Below, in pieces: positions 42,801 through 52,500 of a DNA stretch of 64,000 bases. Origin of the DNA: Ectocarpus siliculosus (Eukaryota; Sar; Phaeophyceae; Ectocarpales; Ectocarpaceae); the NCBI GenBank assembly GCA_000310025.1, contig FN648499.1, forward strand, positions 115,731 to 179,730. Direction: 5' to 3'. The position numbers were made by a program, and so were the translations under genes. Each line of letters starts with the position of its first letter. Position 1 is the first letter of the stretch. The notes under the pieces were generated by a model. That model made no database searches, was not told the origin of the DNA, and saw nothing but the letters and a program-made list of their open reading frames with translations.

Positions 42801-45800
42801 ACAAAATCATCTGTAGAGGGGGCCAGCCCACCCAAGACCGAAGTCGGGGAAGCTGGGACGAGCCCACCCAAGCCAACACCCACGGCGCGATGGCCAGAAG
42901 GCGTAAGGCCACAAGAACGGATGAAGAATACGCTCTCCTCATCGTCATCCGGTGTCAAGCGACTGCGACCAGATCGGTCACATTCCGCCGCATCGATCGG
43001 AAGGCGAGAGAGGAAATCAGCGTTGCCATTTGCTGAACCCTTGCGGTACTCGAGAGTGTAATTGTAGGCGGTAAGAAATTCAAGCCAACGCTGAACGCGG
43101 GCATTGTTCTCCCCCACCTTGGCAAAATGCTCAAGAGATTTGTGGTCGGTAAAAATGCGAAATTTCGTGCCCCACAAATAACCGCGAAGTCGTTTGATGC
43201 ACCATACGATGCTACCCGCCTCGAGGTCGAGGGGAGTCCAATGACGTTCGGAGTCCAAAGTAGCTCGGCTGATGAAAACGATGGGCCGGATGGAGCCATC
43301 CGGCTTTTCTTGTTCGAGAGTCCCGCCGAACCCATCGCGACTAGCATCACAGTAGAGGCGAAAAGGTCGCGAGCCGTCCGTAACGGCATCCCAGTCTGGA
43401 TAAACCAAGACAGGAGGGTTGGCCAACTCAGACAGCAGGACGCGAACAGCTTGCTCCATGGCAGGGGTGAAGGCGAACGTCGCCTGCTTCTTGAGAAGAG
43501 TGGTCAGAGGCCGAATTCGCGTAGCCATGTTGGGAAGGAACTTGCGGTAGTAGCTGAGGCCGCCGAGAAGAGAGCGAAGTTGTTTAACATCCTTAGGCAT
43601 GGGCATTTTGGTGAGGGCCGCAACCTTGGCCCCGTTAGGCCGAACACCGTCAGGGGAGATGGTGTGGCCGAGGAAATCCGCTTCGGTAGCGCCAATGGTG
43701 GCCTTCGGTGGGGTGAGTTTCAAGTTGTGTGTGCGCAAGCGTTCAAACAGAGCGCGCATGGTATCAACATGATAAGCAGGGGTGTCGTCGAAAACGATCA
43801 AATCATCCAAGTACGATGCAACACCGTGGAGATTTTTGATGATTTCGTTGACCACCTTGGAAAACCACCCAGGGGCAGCAGAACTGCCCTGAGGCATCTT
43901 CAACCACTCAAAAAGCCCGGAAGACGTCACGAATGCCGTCAAAGGGATTGTATCACGGTGAACCGTGATTTGGTGGAACGAAGACTTCATGTCGAAAAGG
44001 GAATAGATTCGCCCTTTCAACAGCTTGTCCAAAGTATCATCAACTCGAGGAATCGGAAGCTGGCTCAAAGCACAAAGCTTGTTGAGCTTGCGATAGTTGA
44101 CAGTGATGCGAACACCACCAGATTTCTTCGGTATGACTACCAAAGGACTCGAGTAGGGCGAGGTCGAATGTTGGATCAGACCAGCCGCAAGATATTGATC
44201 AAGGATCGCGTCAACTTGTTTCGCCACCGGGGGGTTAACGCGGTATGGACGAGACGTGACGGGTGCACTGCCCGGAGGAACTGTAAGCTTGAAAGGAAAA
44301 AGCGAACAAGATCCAAAGTCGGTGGGGGAACTCGAGAAGACATCATGATAGTCGCACAGGACGTTACCAAGCTGAGTGATGACATCCGGAGTCCAACCCG
44401 GACCATGGAGATCAAAAGAAATCTCACGGAGATGGCAGGGGAGCTTGTCCCATACGTGGGAAAAACTCTGACGTTGTTCAGACGTCAACCGCTCGAGAAG
44501 AGCAGGCGGAGGCGACGAAAGAGAAGCACTGGCAGAACCAGGGTCCTCTTGGCCGGGCGGCGACGGCGTGGGTCGCTCATGCAAATTATACACGAAGGGG
44601 TCATCAATGCGATGCGTGGCAGACGAATCAATGCCACCTGTCGAAACAGGACCCGGAACCCAGCTGCCCGAAGCAGTGGTGGGATCTTGAGCCGCAGATT
44701 GAAGACCATCGCTCAAACTGTGGCGAGACACAGCACTGAGAGGCACGCGAAGAAGGGGAGCCGAAGCTGTACCCAGAACGTCGCCTGGTTCGAGTGAAGA
44801 GATACCCGCGAGCGGGAGTCGTTGGCAACCATTTTGCACAAAGTGTTCCTCGGAAGAAAACATAGCACATTGTGGAAGCATATCCACGAGATAGTTACCC
44901 ACGAGGGCTGGAGAGCCATCGCTGCGTACCAAATTAACCGGAACAAGGCTATGTTCAGGGTGAAGTTGGACGGAATGTTTTCCAGCATAGCGAAGCTGGT
45001 AGTTACCATCTGTGGAAGACAAATCGTGAGCAAATGCGGTGGCACCGCAACTGCTATGCTGAGCCAGGGTAAGCTCACCAAAAACACGGTCACCAGGGCG
45101 TTTGGCACGCAAAGTGCGGTAAGAGCGGTCGCTAAACCGCATCCAACTGTCTCTCCCAAGGAGCACGTCATGATGCATAACACCATCGGGAACAACGTAC
45201 GCCCAAACAGCGAGAGAGGAAGTAGGAAGGCGCTTGCGAAGAAACTGCACGCTCAAACGGACAATAGTCGAAGTTTGAAGCGGAGCAGATTCGCCGAAAC
45301 CTCCCCAACAGTGAGGTTGGGTTTGTTTCTCAGACAACGACGAAGCGGCCGAAGCGGCTTTCATGGATTCCCACGCAGATGCACTAATAAAAGACTGCGG
45401 GGAACCCGTGTCTAAAAGAGCAACACATCCAAACTGAACAGAAGCTGAACCACTGTGAGTGAGGATTTGGGTGGTGAAAGAGTCATCATCGATGGTAACA
45501 ACACCATCAACCAAATCCGGACCTTGCTCAGGAAGCAAAGAAGAGGAAGAGGATGGCTGAGGGCACCCGGAAGACACGGCCCAAACAGCGGTGTCATGAT
45601 CCGATGGAACATTCGCAGCGTATTGTGAAAACGACGCGAATCGTTCAGTCGACGGAGGGGTTGAGGCCATCCGAAGACGCTGGTGTGTAGAAGGGCTAAC
45701 TTCATAAACCGCGTTATGTTGAGACGACGTCGAAACGTGGTCGTTGGGGGGCAGCAAACGAGAGCTGCGCTCGGGCGGCGGGGCATTGCATCGCAAAAGA

Positions 45801-46708
45801 CTGCGTACTCGTTGAAGGGCGTTGCCCAAATTGAGGCCACGCCATCGAGAGGTGGATAGAGCGTCAGGATCATCGGCTTGAAGGCCAATGCCCCAAGTAC
45901 GGTCGTAGGGACTAGCTTCGGCAAGGATTTTGTCGCCAGATCCGAGAAGATGCTCGCGCAACTCGGAGTTTTGACTTAAATTTTGCGTAAGAGCCAGTGA
46001 GCACAATATTTTCGCGCTCCTGTTCCCAAAGTGATGGGTCGAAACCACGGACACCTCGGCCAAACCTCTTGTGTAAGGCAGGATCGGACACGCGCATGTG
46101 TTTTGTAAAGCGCAATGGTCTTCGAAAAGACGAGCTTTTTCCGCAGCAAAAAACTGCTCAGCACACGAGTATACCACTCCATCGACCACAAAAGTCGACG
46201 GGGTCCATTGGGAAAAGGGAGAGGGGGGCTGCCAAAAGAAGACCATGTCAGGAGTACAATACTCGTGAGACGGGTCGAAGACAGCGGGAACTGCAGGAGT
46301 CGAAACACCTGGAGTGCGATCAGCCGAGGCTGAGGTGGCAGCCGAAGCTGGTGTAGCCGAAGCGGAGGCAGCCGAAACGCCCGCATTGTAATTTACGGCG
46401 GGAACGTCCATGGGGACGGTCTCGGACATGCCAAAGACCGGCGAAGAATCGGCCGGAGCTGGATTGGTCGCAATAATTGGGCCAGCGACATGACGTTGGG
46501 TGCGCCCCAATTCTAAACCTGAAGAAACGCCTCGTAAGTTGTCATTCAACAGGTTGCTTTCGCTAGGAACGGCCGCCAAGGCCGGGTCGGTTAAAGAACC
46601 AAACCGGGCGTGGTGCTCCTGGCCATTCCTCCGTGACAAGGTACGCGAGACCGCCGGCTGTTCGGAGGTCACTCCGGAAGGGTCCTCTCGAAGCGGTGGT
46701 GTCAACAC
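39830..46708 (-). CDS. E1 Pol polyprotein (NADAR-PR-RT-RH-IN-chromodomain-Tudor)
   Basis: 2292 codons without a stop; the frame is open up to a TAG at 46871. Residues 1-150 are low complexity. Residues 151-306 resemble NADAR/YbiA (FFWQPPSPFSQWTP, CAEQFFAAEKA, DRTWGIGL, WRGLNLGNALQRVR). The retropepsin has DTGS at 433-436. RT has FDMK at 905-908 and YLDD at 966-969. RNase H carries Asp1121, Glu1163, Asp1188 and Asp1231. Integrase has an HHCC zinc site (His1665, His1671, Cys1701, Cys1704) and Asp1734, Asp1796, Glu1832 with DD35E spacing. A chromodomain lies at 2081-2137 (LYQTHWKGLLRPSWERE) and a Tudor-like stretch at 2196-2250 (FLWYKARDGFWWLGKI). About 45 residues inside NADAR are out of frame. 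Confidence 0.95.
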   Translation of the reverse strand: MLTPPLREDPSGVTSEQPAVSRTLSRRNGQEHHARFGSLTDPALAAVPSESNLLNDNLRGVSSGLELGRTQRHVAGPIIATNPAPADSSPVFGMSETVPMDVPAVNYNAGVSAASASATPASAATSASADRTPGVSTPAVPAVFDPSHEYCTPDMVFFWQPPSPFSQWTPSTFVVDGVVYSCAEQFFAAEKARLFEDHCALQNTCACPILPYTRGLAEVSVVSTHHFGNRSAKILCSLALTQNLSQNSELREHLLGSGDKILAEASPYDRTWGIGLQADDPDALSTSRWRGLNLGNALQRVRSLLRCNAPPPERSSRLLPPNDHVSTSSQHNAVYEVSPSTHQRLRMASTPPSTERFASFSQYAANVPSDHDTAVWAVSSGCPQPSSSSSLLPEQGPDLVDGVVTIDDDSFTTQILTHSGSASVQFGCVALLDTGSPQSFISASAWESMKAASAASSLSEKQTQPHCWGGFGESAPLQTSTIVRLSVQFLRKRLPTSSLAVWAYVVPDGVMHHDVLLGRDSWMRFSDRSYRTLRAKRPGDRVFGELTLAQHSSCGATAFAHDLSSTDGNYQLRYAGKHSVQLHPEHSLVPVNLVRSDGSPALVGNYLVDMLPQCAMFSSEEHFVQNGCQRLPLAGISSLEPGDVLGTASAPLLRVPLSAVSRHSLSDGLQSAAQDPTTASGSWVPGPVSTGGIDSSATHRIDDPFVYNLHERPTPSPPGQEDPGSASASLSSPPPALLERLTSEQRQSFSHVWDKLPCHLREISFDLHGPGWTPDVITQLGNVLCDYHDVFSSSPTDFGSCSLFPFKLTVPPGSAPVTSRPYRVNPPVAKQVDAILDQYLAAGLIQHSTSPYSSPLVVIPKKSGGVRITVNYRKLNKLCALSQLPIPRVDDTLDKLLKGRIYSLFDMKSSFHQITVHRDTIPLTAFVTSSGLFEWLKMPQGSSAAPGWFSKVVNEIIKNLHGVASYLDDLIVFDDTPAYHVDTMRALFERLRTHNLKLTPPKATIGATEADFLGHTISPDGVRPNGAKVAALTKMPMPKDVKQLRSLLGGLSYYRKFLPNMATRIRPLTTLLKKQATFAFTPAMEQAVRVLLSELANPPVLVYPDWDAVTDGSRPFRLYCDASRDGFGGTLEQEKPDGSIRPIVFISRATLDSERHWTPLDLEAGSIVWCIKRLRGYLWGTKFRIFTDHKSLEHFAKVGENNARVQRWLEFLTAYNYTLEYRKGSANGNADFLSRLPIDAAECDRSGRSRLTPDDDEESVFFIRSCGLTPSGHRAVGVGLGGLVPASPTSVLGGLAPSTDDFVDFRRHGPRLSPSGLSSPSGIWNIAPWPSINSRGVSPSLRRLGDRTLDWSGSLHSSVEDILALEPESSPAVSPTAASRRTLDPTQLISTRTRRRTAVVAGTPLPPVDYGFSEDPPAPTRISASPRSFRRSPPAQSASTAPPVLTRLVSTPGADPSISDLPTPLARGRDLASSTHPATSVAPAQQSSAAPDSSESSTHLVSTTYTPSSSVSAATLPSGELQPEPQESAPSSIEAALHSSADLAFRASVERFSHADWAREQRNEPVCDAAIRFILMGRPSALPPDFLDHLPSARRPPLSEIRDLSNKGRLHVDDDGLVLLVRKQTAPPSSTATRPGGRAARLLNDEPIRIYVPMLMRPWIMQACHADASCHLGAARTLSMLERFYWWVGMSVCTKWWVRHCLRCQARKSSRQTPRWPTLCLPLPSGPGVSVSVDYFGPLPLTPRGNTYILLFTDRFSRRADMYAVTAAEFTAEGTADVLVNRYIPLWGCPLSLLSDNGSQFCSKLSQAVYARLAIRKVATSSYHPNGNGGVERVNHTMAQMLAMVVNERQDDWDIHLPHVEFAYNNSVSAATGLAPNEVHMNRLPRMPMTVFEHPYARGHQSLHRDQLEYCDLAADRQRRSYDLVREQHNLSVSRIERRNSALSDALRKVPSYTVGGWVWVYNTESTIRQGVRSGTDDKVLKAKLSFLWTGPFKILAVGPCPDAPDGCPLASKLLYLDLPSDLPGPDSKNRVSVARCKPCANPHDTEDLPRFLPAGLTPYVLNSYANKSPPYHVTEDDVSTPVERLEVDRISGHQSVRGRGGTIAVLYQTHWKGLLRPSWEREMDLQHSKPHILRYWTGSPDQHRQTNRRYRAMRIGAATREMARAKGERALPSGYSLVSRSTWDRRFANTPLPAGAFLWYKARDGFWWLGKITGPPLPSDFYVVRFLDDPGPVKLALPDVRYSTAETAVSGSWCLHVHSGSALFKGILRNVDMSRGDPGADSLPDNVARPH
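45791..46258 (-). other. NADAR/YbiA-like domain within E1 Pol
   Basis: Residues 151-306 of Pol. The start and end fit the NADAR family, which acts on ADP-ribose or NAD-related glycosidic bonds. The middle (about 45975-46115) fits only in a second frame, which reads MRVSDPALHKRFGRGVRG, then FDPSLWEQERENIVL and TGSYAKFK, typical of the family. A pair of compensating indels has thus shifted about 45 residues in this copy. Known: family assignment by motif. Inferred: any function in the element. Confidence 0.75.
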
Positions 46709-47569
46709 TGTCGACGTCGGTCGCGGCGGCCTGGTATCGGGCGCCGTGGGGCGAGCGTGCGTCGGAAGGGATGGAGCGTCCGAAGACGATCCATGGTCGA
46801 AATATCTCGTGGCGGAATCTGATGATGTTCGGCGGTCAGGACCAAGAGAACAACGCGATTCGAAGCCAGGCTAATTTGACCCTGTAACTTGCCGGTCGAA
46901 ACCAGTCAATTTAGCTACCGGTGCAACAATCGAGGGCGAACCCTCAACGGAAGCGAGCACAGACGAGTTGAGCGTATCCGAAGATTCACCCGAGGTATCC
47001 AATTCAGGCGATTCCTCTTCAATCGTCCAAAGCGCATGGCTACGGCCGGTCTGATCTGCAGACGACGGGGGGAGCGAACGAGCGGTGCCCGACAAACGAG
47101 CGGTACTCGATGGCCCCGAAGGTCCTACGGTTCTGTTCCCACACCTCAAGACAGCACTCGCGCCAGACTGGTTAATTTCTGACGGAGAGCCAGCCCGAAG
47201 AGGCAGAGACGCAGAGGTGGCAGATGATAAGTGCGATGTAGAAGGTGGGACGAGAGCATTTGTCTGGATACCGACCTGATCGACACTGGGGGAAACAACG
47301 GGTACCGAAGTATGGTTGTTATTGTGCGGCACCGAAGTACCAGAAGGGATAACATTCACCGAAGTGTGGTTATCGTTGCGTAGGACCGAAGTGCTAGAGG
47401 CAACAGTGTGTGACGGCGCGACAGATACCGAAGTATTGTCGTTGTTGCATAAAACCGAAGTATTAGAGGCAACAGAGCGTGACACACGAGCGTCTTGTGA
47501 TGAACGAGATGAGGTCCCCGAAGATGCTGAAGGCGGTCCGGGGGAAGTAGGCGAACCACCACCGATGAG
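46709..47569 (-). CDS. E1 gag-pol linker frame (47485-46871 and on into Pol)
   Basis: Same reading frame as both the upstream gag ORF and Pol. It lies between a TGA (47570-47572) and a TAG (46871-46873). The sequence is Ser/Thr/Asn-rich with repeated TSVxxNxNHTSV units. In gypsy C the matching stretch has the TGA but no second stop. It probably forms the start of the Gag-Pol fusion. Confidence 0.55.
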
Positions 47570-49594
47570 TCATCCGCTGCGAGAACGACCACCATTTTGG
47601 AAGTTGCCAGGTTGACGGGCATTGTGATTGGTCGAAACCATGATGCCAGACGAAGGACCGGTGTGTGCATGTGTTTGTGGTTGATAGAGGGACAGAGCAC
47701 CAGTGTGGTTGGTGTTGATCGAAGGGTGTTGCTGAGGGTGAGAGTTACCCGCAGAATTTCCTGGGGCATACCCACCGTTGTGCAATTGTGTCTGATGAGT
47801 GTGAGGGGAACTACCACCGTCGGAACGGCGATTCCCAGCGTGGTTTCGACGCTGAGAGGACGAAGAGGAAGAGCGCTGGTGGCGTCTACCCTGATTGTTT
47901 TGGCGGTTGTCCGCACTTTTTCGTCGAAAAGACCGCATACGGCCTTGCCAACGTCTAAAAGCAGCAGAATCGTCATTGAGGAGACCCAACTCAGGGTTCA
48001 ACAACCCACTAGAATTCGTGAACGGTGCAACGCATTGCTTCATGGAATGGTCTTCACCCGAGCAGTTCAGACAGCGATTCCTGTTTTCGCGGAAGGCTTG
48101 CGAACGAGCCTCTTGTGTCAACAAAGGAGTCCACAAAAAAGGATCCTCCGTGTTACGAAAACTAGAAGTGAGGGCGTATACATCAGACCAATCGGCTTGC
48201 GAAGCCGGCCAAGAATTATAGTTGCGTGTGAAAGGGTCAGCATCGTGCGATTGTACCGGCAAAACTACAGGGTTCTGAGCGGAACCTGGTGCCCACTGGC
48301 CCGAAGGCGCGGGGGCGCGGTGTTGGGACCGCCGAGGCTGCGAGGAGCCACGCGTCGAAGACAACGAAAAATAAGATGAACCGCCGATAGCCGGGGTTTT
48401 ATTTGTCGCTAGAGGCGCGAACGCCTCCCACATATCCGCAATCGACGCAAAGGGGGTGACGGCCGTGGCCAGAGCACCCGGGTACAAAATCGGAGACAAA
48501 CTCGGAAATTGCTTGCAGACCGAATGCCGCACTATTTCTAGGACCATGGATACGCTAGGGGCCAAAGTACGCTCAGAGCCAGTCACAGACGAAACCAACA
48601 AACGAAAAGCACGAAGGTAATCCGCGAAAGAAGTACCATCTGCTACTCCAAATTGTTGAAGCCTCAAAAACGACTCCTGACGGTCGCCGACATCAAATTG
48701 CTCCGCAAGATGACGCAACAGCAACTGAAAAGCTTCTGGTCCGGTGGCGCCGCCGTCCAAGCTTCTCTTCACCTGCTGAAAGTAATCAGCCGTGGAAAGG
48801 ACAAGATCGGCAGTAGAGGGCTTGTCAGGGGTGATCGCACCCGAAAGTTTCTTTTCGAGAGGCCGTTCCCATCCAGGCACGTAATCCGTACTGTCCAACC
48901 CTTCGCTTTGGTCATCACACAGCAACAATATGTCGGACAAGGCCGTTCGTGTTGTGCGGATGAGCTGTTGGTAGCCGTCCCCAGGCAACAAAGTTGAAGG
49001 GAAGGGCATGGTAGCGACATTTCCAACTTTTTTCAAGTTCAGAGTGATGTACGCCCGTTGGACAGTAACTACGTGAGCCTTGCGAACTGTCGAAGCAGCC
49101 GCATCTACGATGGCTTGACGAGCATGTGCAATGTTGGAAGAAAGTGGCAAGACACTATCATCCGAAACGACAGGGGGTGCAGCAGCTGCAACCGAAGGAG
49201 CAGCAGGCGGAACACGATCCCAAGACGGTACAACATGATGAACATCTTGTACGGGCACAAAAGTCGAAGGGGGGGTGGGGTTTGAGAACCCGGGGTTGTG
49301 TGCGATTCCTGAGCCTACAGCATAATCAGCGGTAGAAAAAACAGGAGGTGCAACAGTTTCCGAAGAAACGGGGGGGGCCGAAGCCTGTGGCATGTTCGAA
49401 AACGCAGCACGAGTTTCCGAAGAAACAGGGGGGGCCGAAGCCTGTGGCATGTTCGAAAACGCAGCACGAGTTTCCGAACAAACAGGGGGGGGCCGAAGCC
49501 TGTGGTATGTTCGAAAACGCAACACGAGTTTCCGAAGAAACGGGGGGGGCCGAAGCCGGAAGGTCAAAATCATCACGCAAAAAGAAACGAGCAT
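47570..49594 (-). CDS. E1 Gag, capsid and nucleocapsid part
   Basis: 674 codons. It starts inside the 57-bp repeat (PQASAPPVSSETRAAFSNM units). A helical Gag core lies at about residues 170-390 (LDGGATGPEAFQLLLRHLAE, LRLQQFGVADGTSFADYLRA). A zinc knuckle CLNCSGEDHSMKQC and a basic Arg/Ser/Asn-rich tail follow. It stops at TGA followed by CTC. The frame differs by one base from the upstream gag ORF. In-frame with Pol beyond two stops. Confidence 0.85.
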   Translation of the reverse strand: MLVSFCVMILTFRLRPPPFLRKLVLRFRTYHRLRPPPVCSETRAAFSNMPQASAPPVSSETRAAFSNMPQASAPPVSSETVAPPVFSTADYAVGSGIAHNPGFSNPTPPSTFVPVQDVHHVVPSWDRVPPAAPSVAAAAPPVVSDDSVLPLSSNIAHARQAIVDAAASTVRKAHVVTVQRAYITLNLKKVGNVATMPFPSTLLPGDGYQQLIRTTRTALSDILLLCDDQSEGLDSTDYVPGWERPLEKKLSGAITPDKPSTADLVLSTADYFQQVKRSLDGGATGPEAFQLLLRHLAEQFDVGDRQESFLRLQQFGVADGTSFADYLRAFRLLVSSVTGSERTLAPSVSMVLEIVRHSVCKQFPSLSPILYPGALATAVTPFASIADMWEAFAPLATNKTPAIGGSSYFSLSSTRGSSQPRRSQHRAPAPSGQWAPGSAQNPVVLPVQSHDADPFTRNYNSWPASQADWSDVYALTSSFRNTEDPFLWTPLLTQEARSQAFRENRNRCLNCSGEDHSMKQCVAPFTNSSGLLNPELGLLNDDSAAFRRWQGRMRSFRRKSADNRQNNQGRRHQRSSSSSSQRRNHAGNRRSDGGSSPHTHQTQLHNGGYAPGNSAGNSHPQQHPSINTNHTGALSLYQPQTHAHTGPSSGIMVSTNHNARQPGNFQNGGRSRSG

Positions 49595-52500
49595 CCGAAG
49601 TCGCGTCCACGAGGGACGGAACTACTTGCCTTTGACGACCTGGCTTGCGGGGCAAGCTGGTGTCCGAGCCTGACCCGGTCTTGCTCTTGTTCTTGGAGCC
49701 ACGAGTGCCATCCCCGCCACGCTTGGCCACCTTTCTTTCCCGGCTACCACCGACCGAAGAGGACGAAGGCGCCGGGGGTCGACGCGATGCTCCGGCCGAG
49801 CTCCAGCCCGACTCCTCGCCCGAGCTACCAGGCCCACTCTCTCGACTCGGTTGTGCCTGCTTGACACGACCCGGCGCCGGCTGCTGGAACCCATAGGAAG
49901 CCTCTAAAGGCGGACCGCTGCAGCCAGGGTACACCACCGGAGCAGTGGCACGGGCGTTGGCCGTCCGCATACCAGCGAGGAAACGGCCGGCCAGATCCCG
50001 AAGATCCGGACGGGAGGCGTTAGCCACATCCACCGCCGCCTGTATGGTGGCGGCCGCCGGCAACGCGATGGCCACTTCCGTGGCCAAGTCCCTGACCGAT
50101 TGGCTATCTTCAGGAAGGAAGTTGAACTGCTGGTACTGCGCAACATCGGCTAGCTTAGCCGGGGTGAACCTGTAATCACCTGGCTCGAACGCGATGAGGC
50201 CACGTCGCGACGACGAGGAGCGGGTGACCGGGCTGGTCGAAGCTGCAGCCGCATACGTTCGAGACGAAGCGGCAGAGGTGGTCGGTGCCGAGGCAGCTCG
50301 CCTGCCGATTCCCGAGGCGCGGGACGACCGCTCCTCGCGTTCGCGGAGGTCCTGCTCCCGTCGTTTGCCGGCCTTACGGCCCGCTTCGACGAGCGCGTCC
50401 TCCTGGCGCCTGTCTGCCGTCAAGGTGGCGGCCAGTTGACTCCTCTGCTGTTCGCACTTCTTTTGAAGTGCCTCGAGGTCGATGATCTGCTTCGCATTCG
50501 AAGCGCGCGTCGCTCGGAGGAGCCTGAGCTCCTCCTCTCGGACGGAGACTTCCTGGTGGAATTCTGCGTCGGCGAGATCGTCCTGGGCCTGTCGGGCGGC
50601 CGCCCGGTCAGCATCGACGGCGGCGCCGCTCGCCATGCGAACGGCGTCCGTCCATGCGGTCGAGCGCGCATCCGCGGACATGACGTCCCACAGGGCGGCG
50701 GGGATCCACCGCGGGCAGGAGAGAGGTGCAGCCGTGGCCGGAGCCGTGGCCGAAGCCGTGGCCGAAGCCGTGGCCGAAGCCGTGGCCGAAGCCGTGGCCG
50801 AAGCCGTGGCCGAAGCCGGGGCCGAAGCCGTGGCCGAAGCCGGGGCCGAAGCCGTGGCCGAAGCCGGGGGTACTGCCGAAGCAGGGGTGGCGGCCGAAGC
50901 CGGGGGCGCCGCCGAAGCAGCGGTGGTGGCCGAAGCCGAGGGTGCCGCCGAAGCAGCGATGGTGGCCGAAGCCGAGGGTGCCGCCGAAGCAGCGATGGTG
51001 GCCGAAGTCGCCGACGCCGCGGGGGGTAGAACCATCTGGACAGGCTCGGCCGGCCGGCCGGTGACTGCAGACCTTGTTCCGCCGCCGGTGGCGGAATACT
51101 GAAGCTCGGGAGTCGAAAGCCGAACTGAAGATGTCGGATCGTGCTTGGGGGCCGGAGTCGTGGTCACCATGGTGCTAAGAAGGCCGTGGAGATGGCGATT
51201 GTAGCGCTCTGCGATTTCGAGACGATGCAAAGCCTCAGCCGTAGCAGCACGTTCATGCGAAGAAGAAAGCATGGGGGGGGGTGGGGGCACGGCGTAAGGG
51301 TAAGGGGAAAGGGTAGGGGCAGAGGGTACTGCTGAAACAACAGAGGTCGCAGCTAGGGGCGCTGAAGCAGGAGCTAGCATGGCNNNNNNNNNNNNNNNNN
51401 NNNNNNNNNNNAGCAGAGGCGTATCTACTGGCATAGAAACAGCGGTGTTTACAGCAGCCGAAGCCGCTGACACAGGGTTCTGTGTGGAAGTAGTGGGGGC
51501 GGGGAAAGGGGCAGACGACACTGTACGCAGGGTCGAAACGGTGCGAAGAGGCGGAGCTGCAGGAATAATAGCATCGCCAGCAGTCGAAACTGTGGGCAGG
51601 GGCGGAGCTAATGGAATGGGCAAAAGTACACGTGCAGCAGTCGAAACCGCAGAGACAGGTGCACCAGTAGTGGGAACATGATAGGCATGTGGGGGGGCAG
51701 ACGTCACAGCAGTACGCAGCGTCGAAACGGTACGCAAAGGTGGGGCGGCTAAGGCAGCAGCACCGCGAACAGTCGAAACTGTGGGTAGCGGCGGAGCTAA
51801 AGGGATGGGCGCAAACACACCAACAGCAGTCGAGACCGCAGGGACAGGCACATTAGCAGTCGAAACTGCACGTGTAGTCGAAACTACTGAAGCTAAAGCA
51901 TCGGAGGCAAACGAAATGGCCTGTGTGGGCGAAACCACGGGATCAGATGCAGTAGAATCAACCGAAAGAGCTGGGGTAGACGGGGCTACTGTGGGGAGTG
52001 TACCAGAGGCAATCGAAATCGCCCGTGTAGTCGAAACTACTGGAACAGTGGTTGGTGATGCGGCGGAATCTGCAAGCGGTGATGTCACTAAAGCAGATGC
52101 ACGACGGTCACGAAGCCGTTGAGCGCGAGCCGCTGCTTGTACACGATCGCTACGAGAAGAAAAAGGGGGAATCGCCGGCACTGTATAGTCGAACTGCAAC
52201 GTGCTGCGAGAAGCCGAGCGACTGGACAAGCGTGGTACTACAGGGCCAGCAACATGGTCGAAACCGATGTCGGTCCCAAGAGCAGGGTGTTCAACGGTGG
52301 ATGGGGCGAGAGGAAAATTCGAGTCGACATGTGGTTCACGCGGGAATTCAGAAAGCTCATCACCAGCAACCGTCGAGACGGACTGCTGTTGTACACCCAA
52401 AGACACAGAGGCAGGAACCGAAGTTCCAGGTGTGGGTGCTGGCGGTTTGAGGACAGCACCCACGGGGTTAGCGTCGACCGAAGCCGACGAGGTGAACCTC

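Noticed and set aside
43127-44797. 556-codon plus-strand ORF
   Set aside because: Antisense to the highly conserved RT/RNase H part of E1 Pol, with no independent domain.
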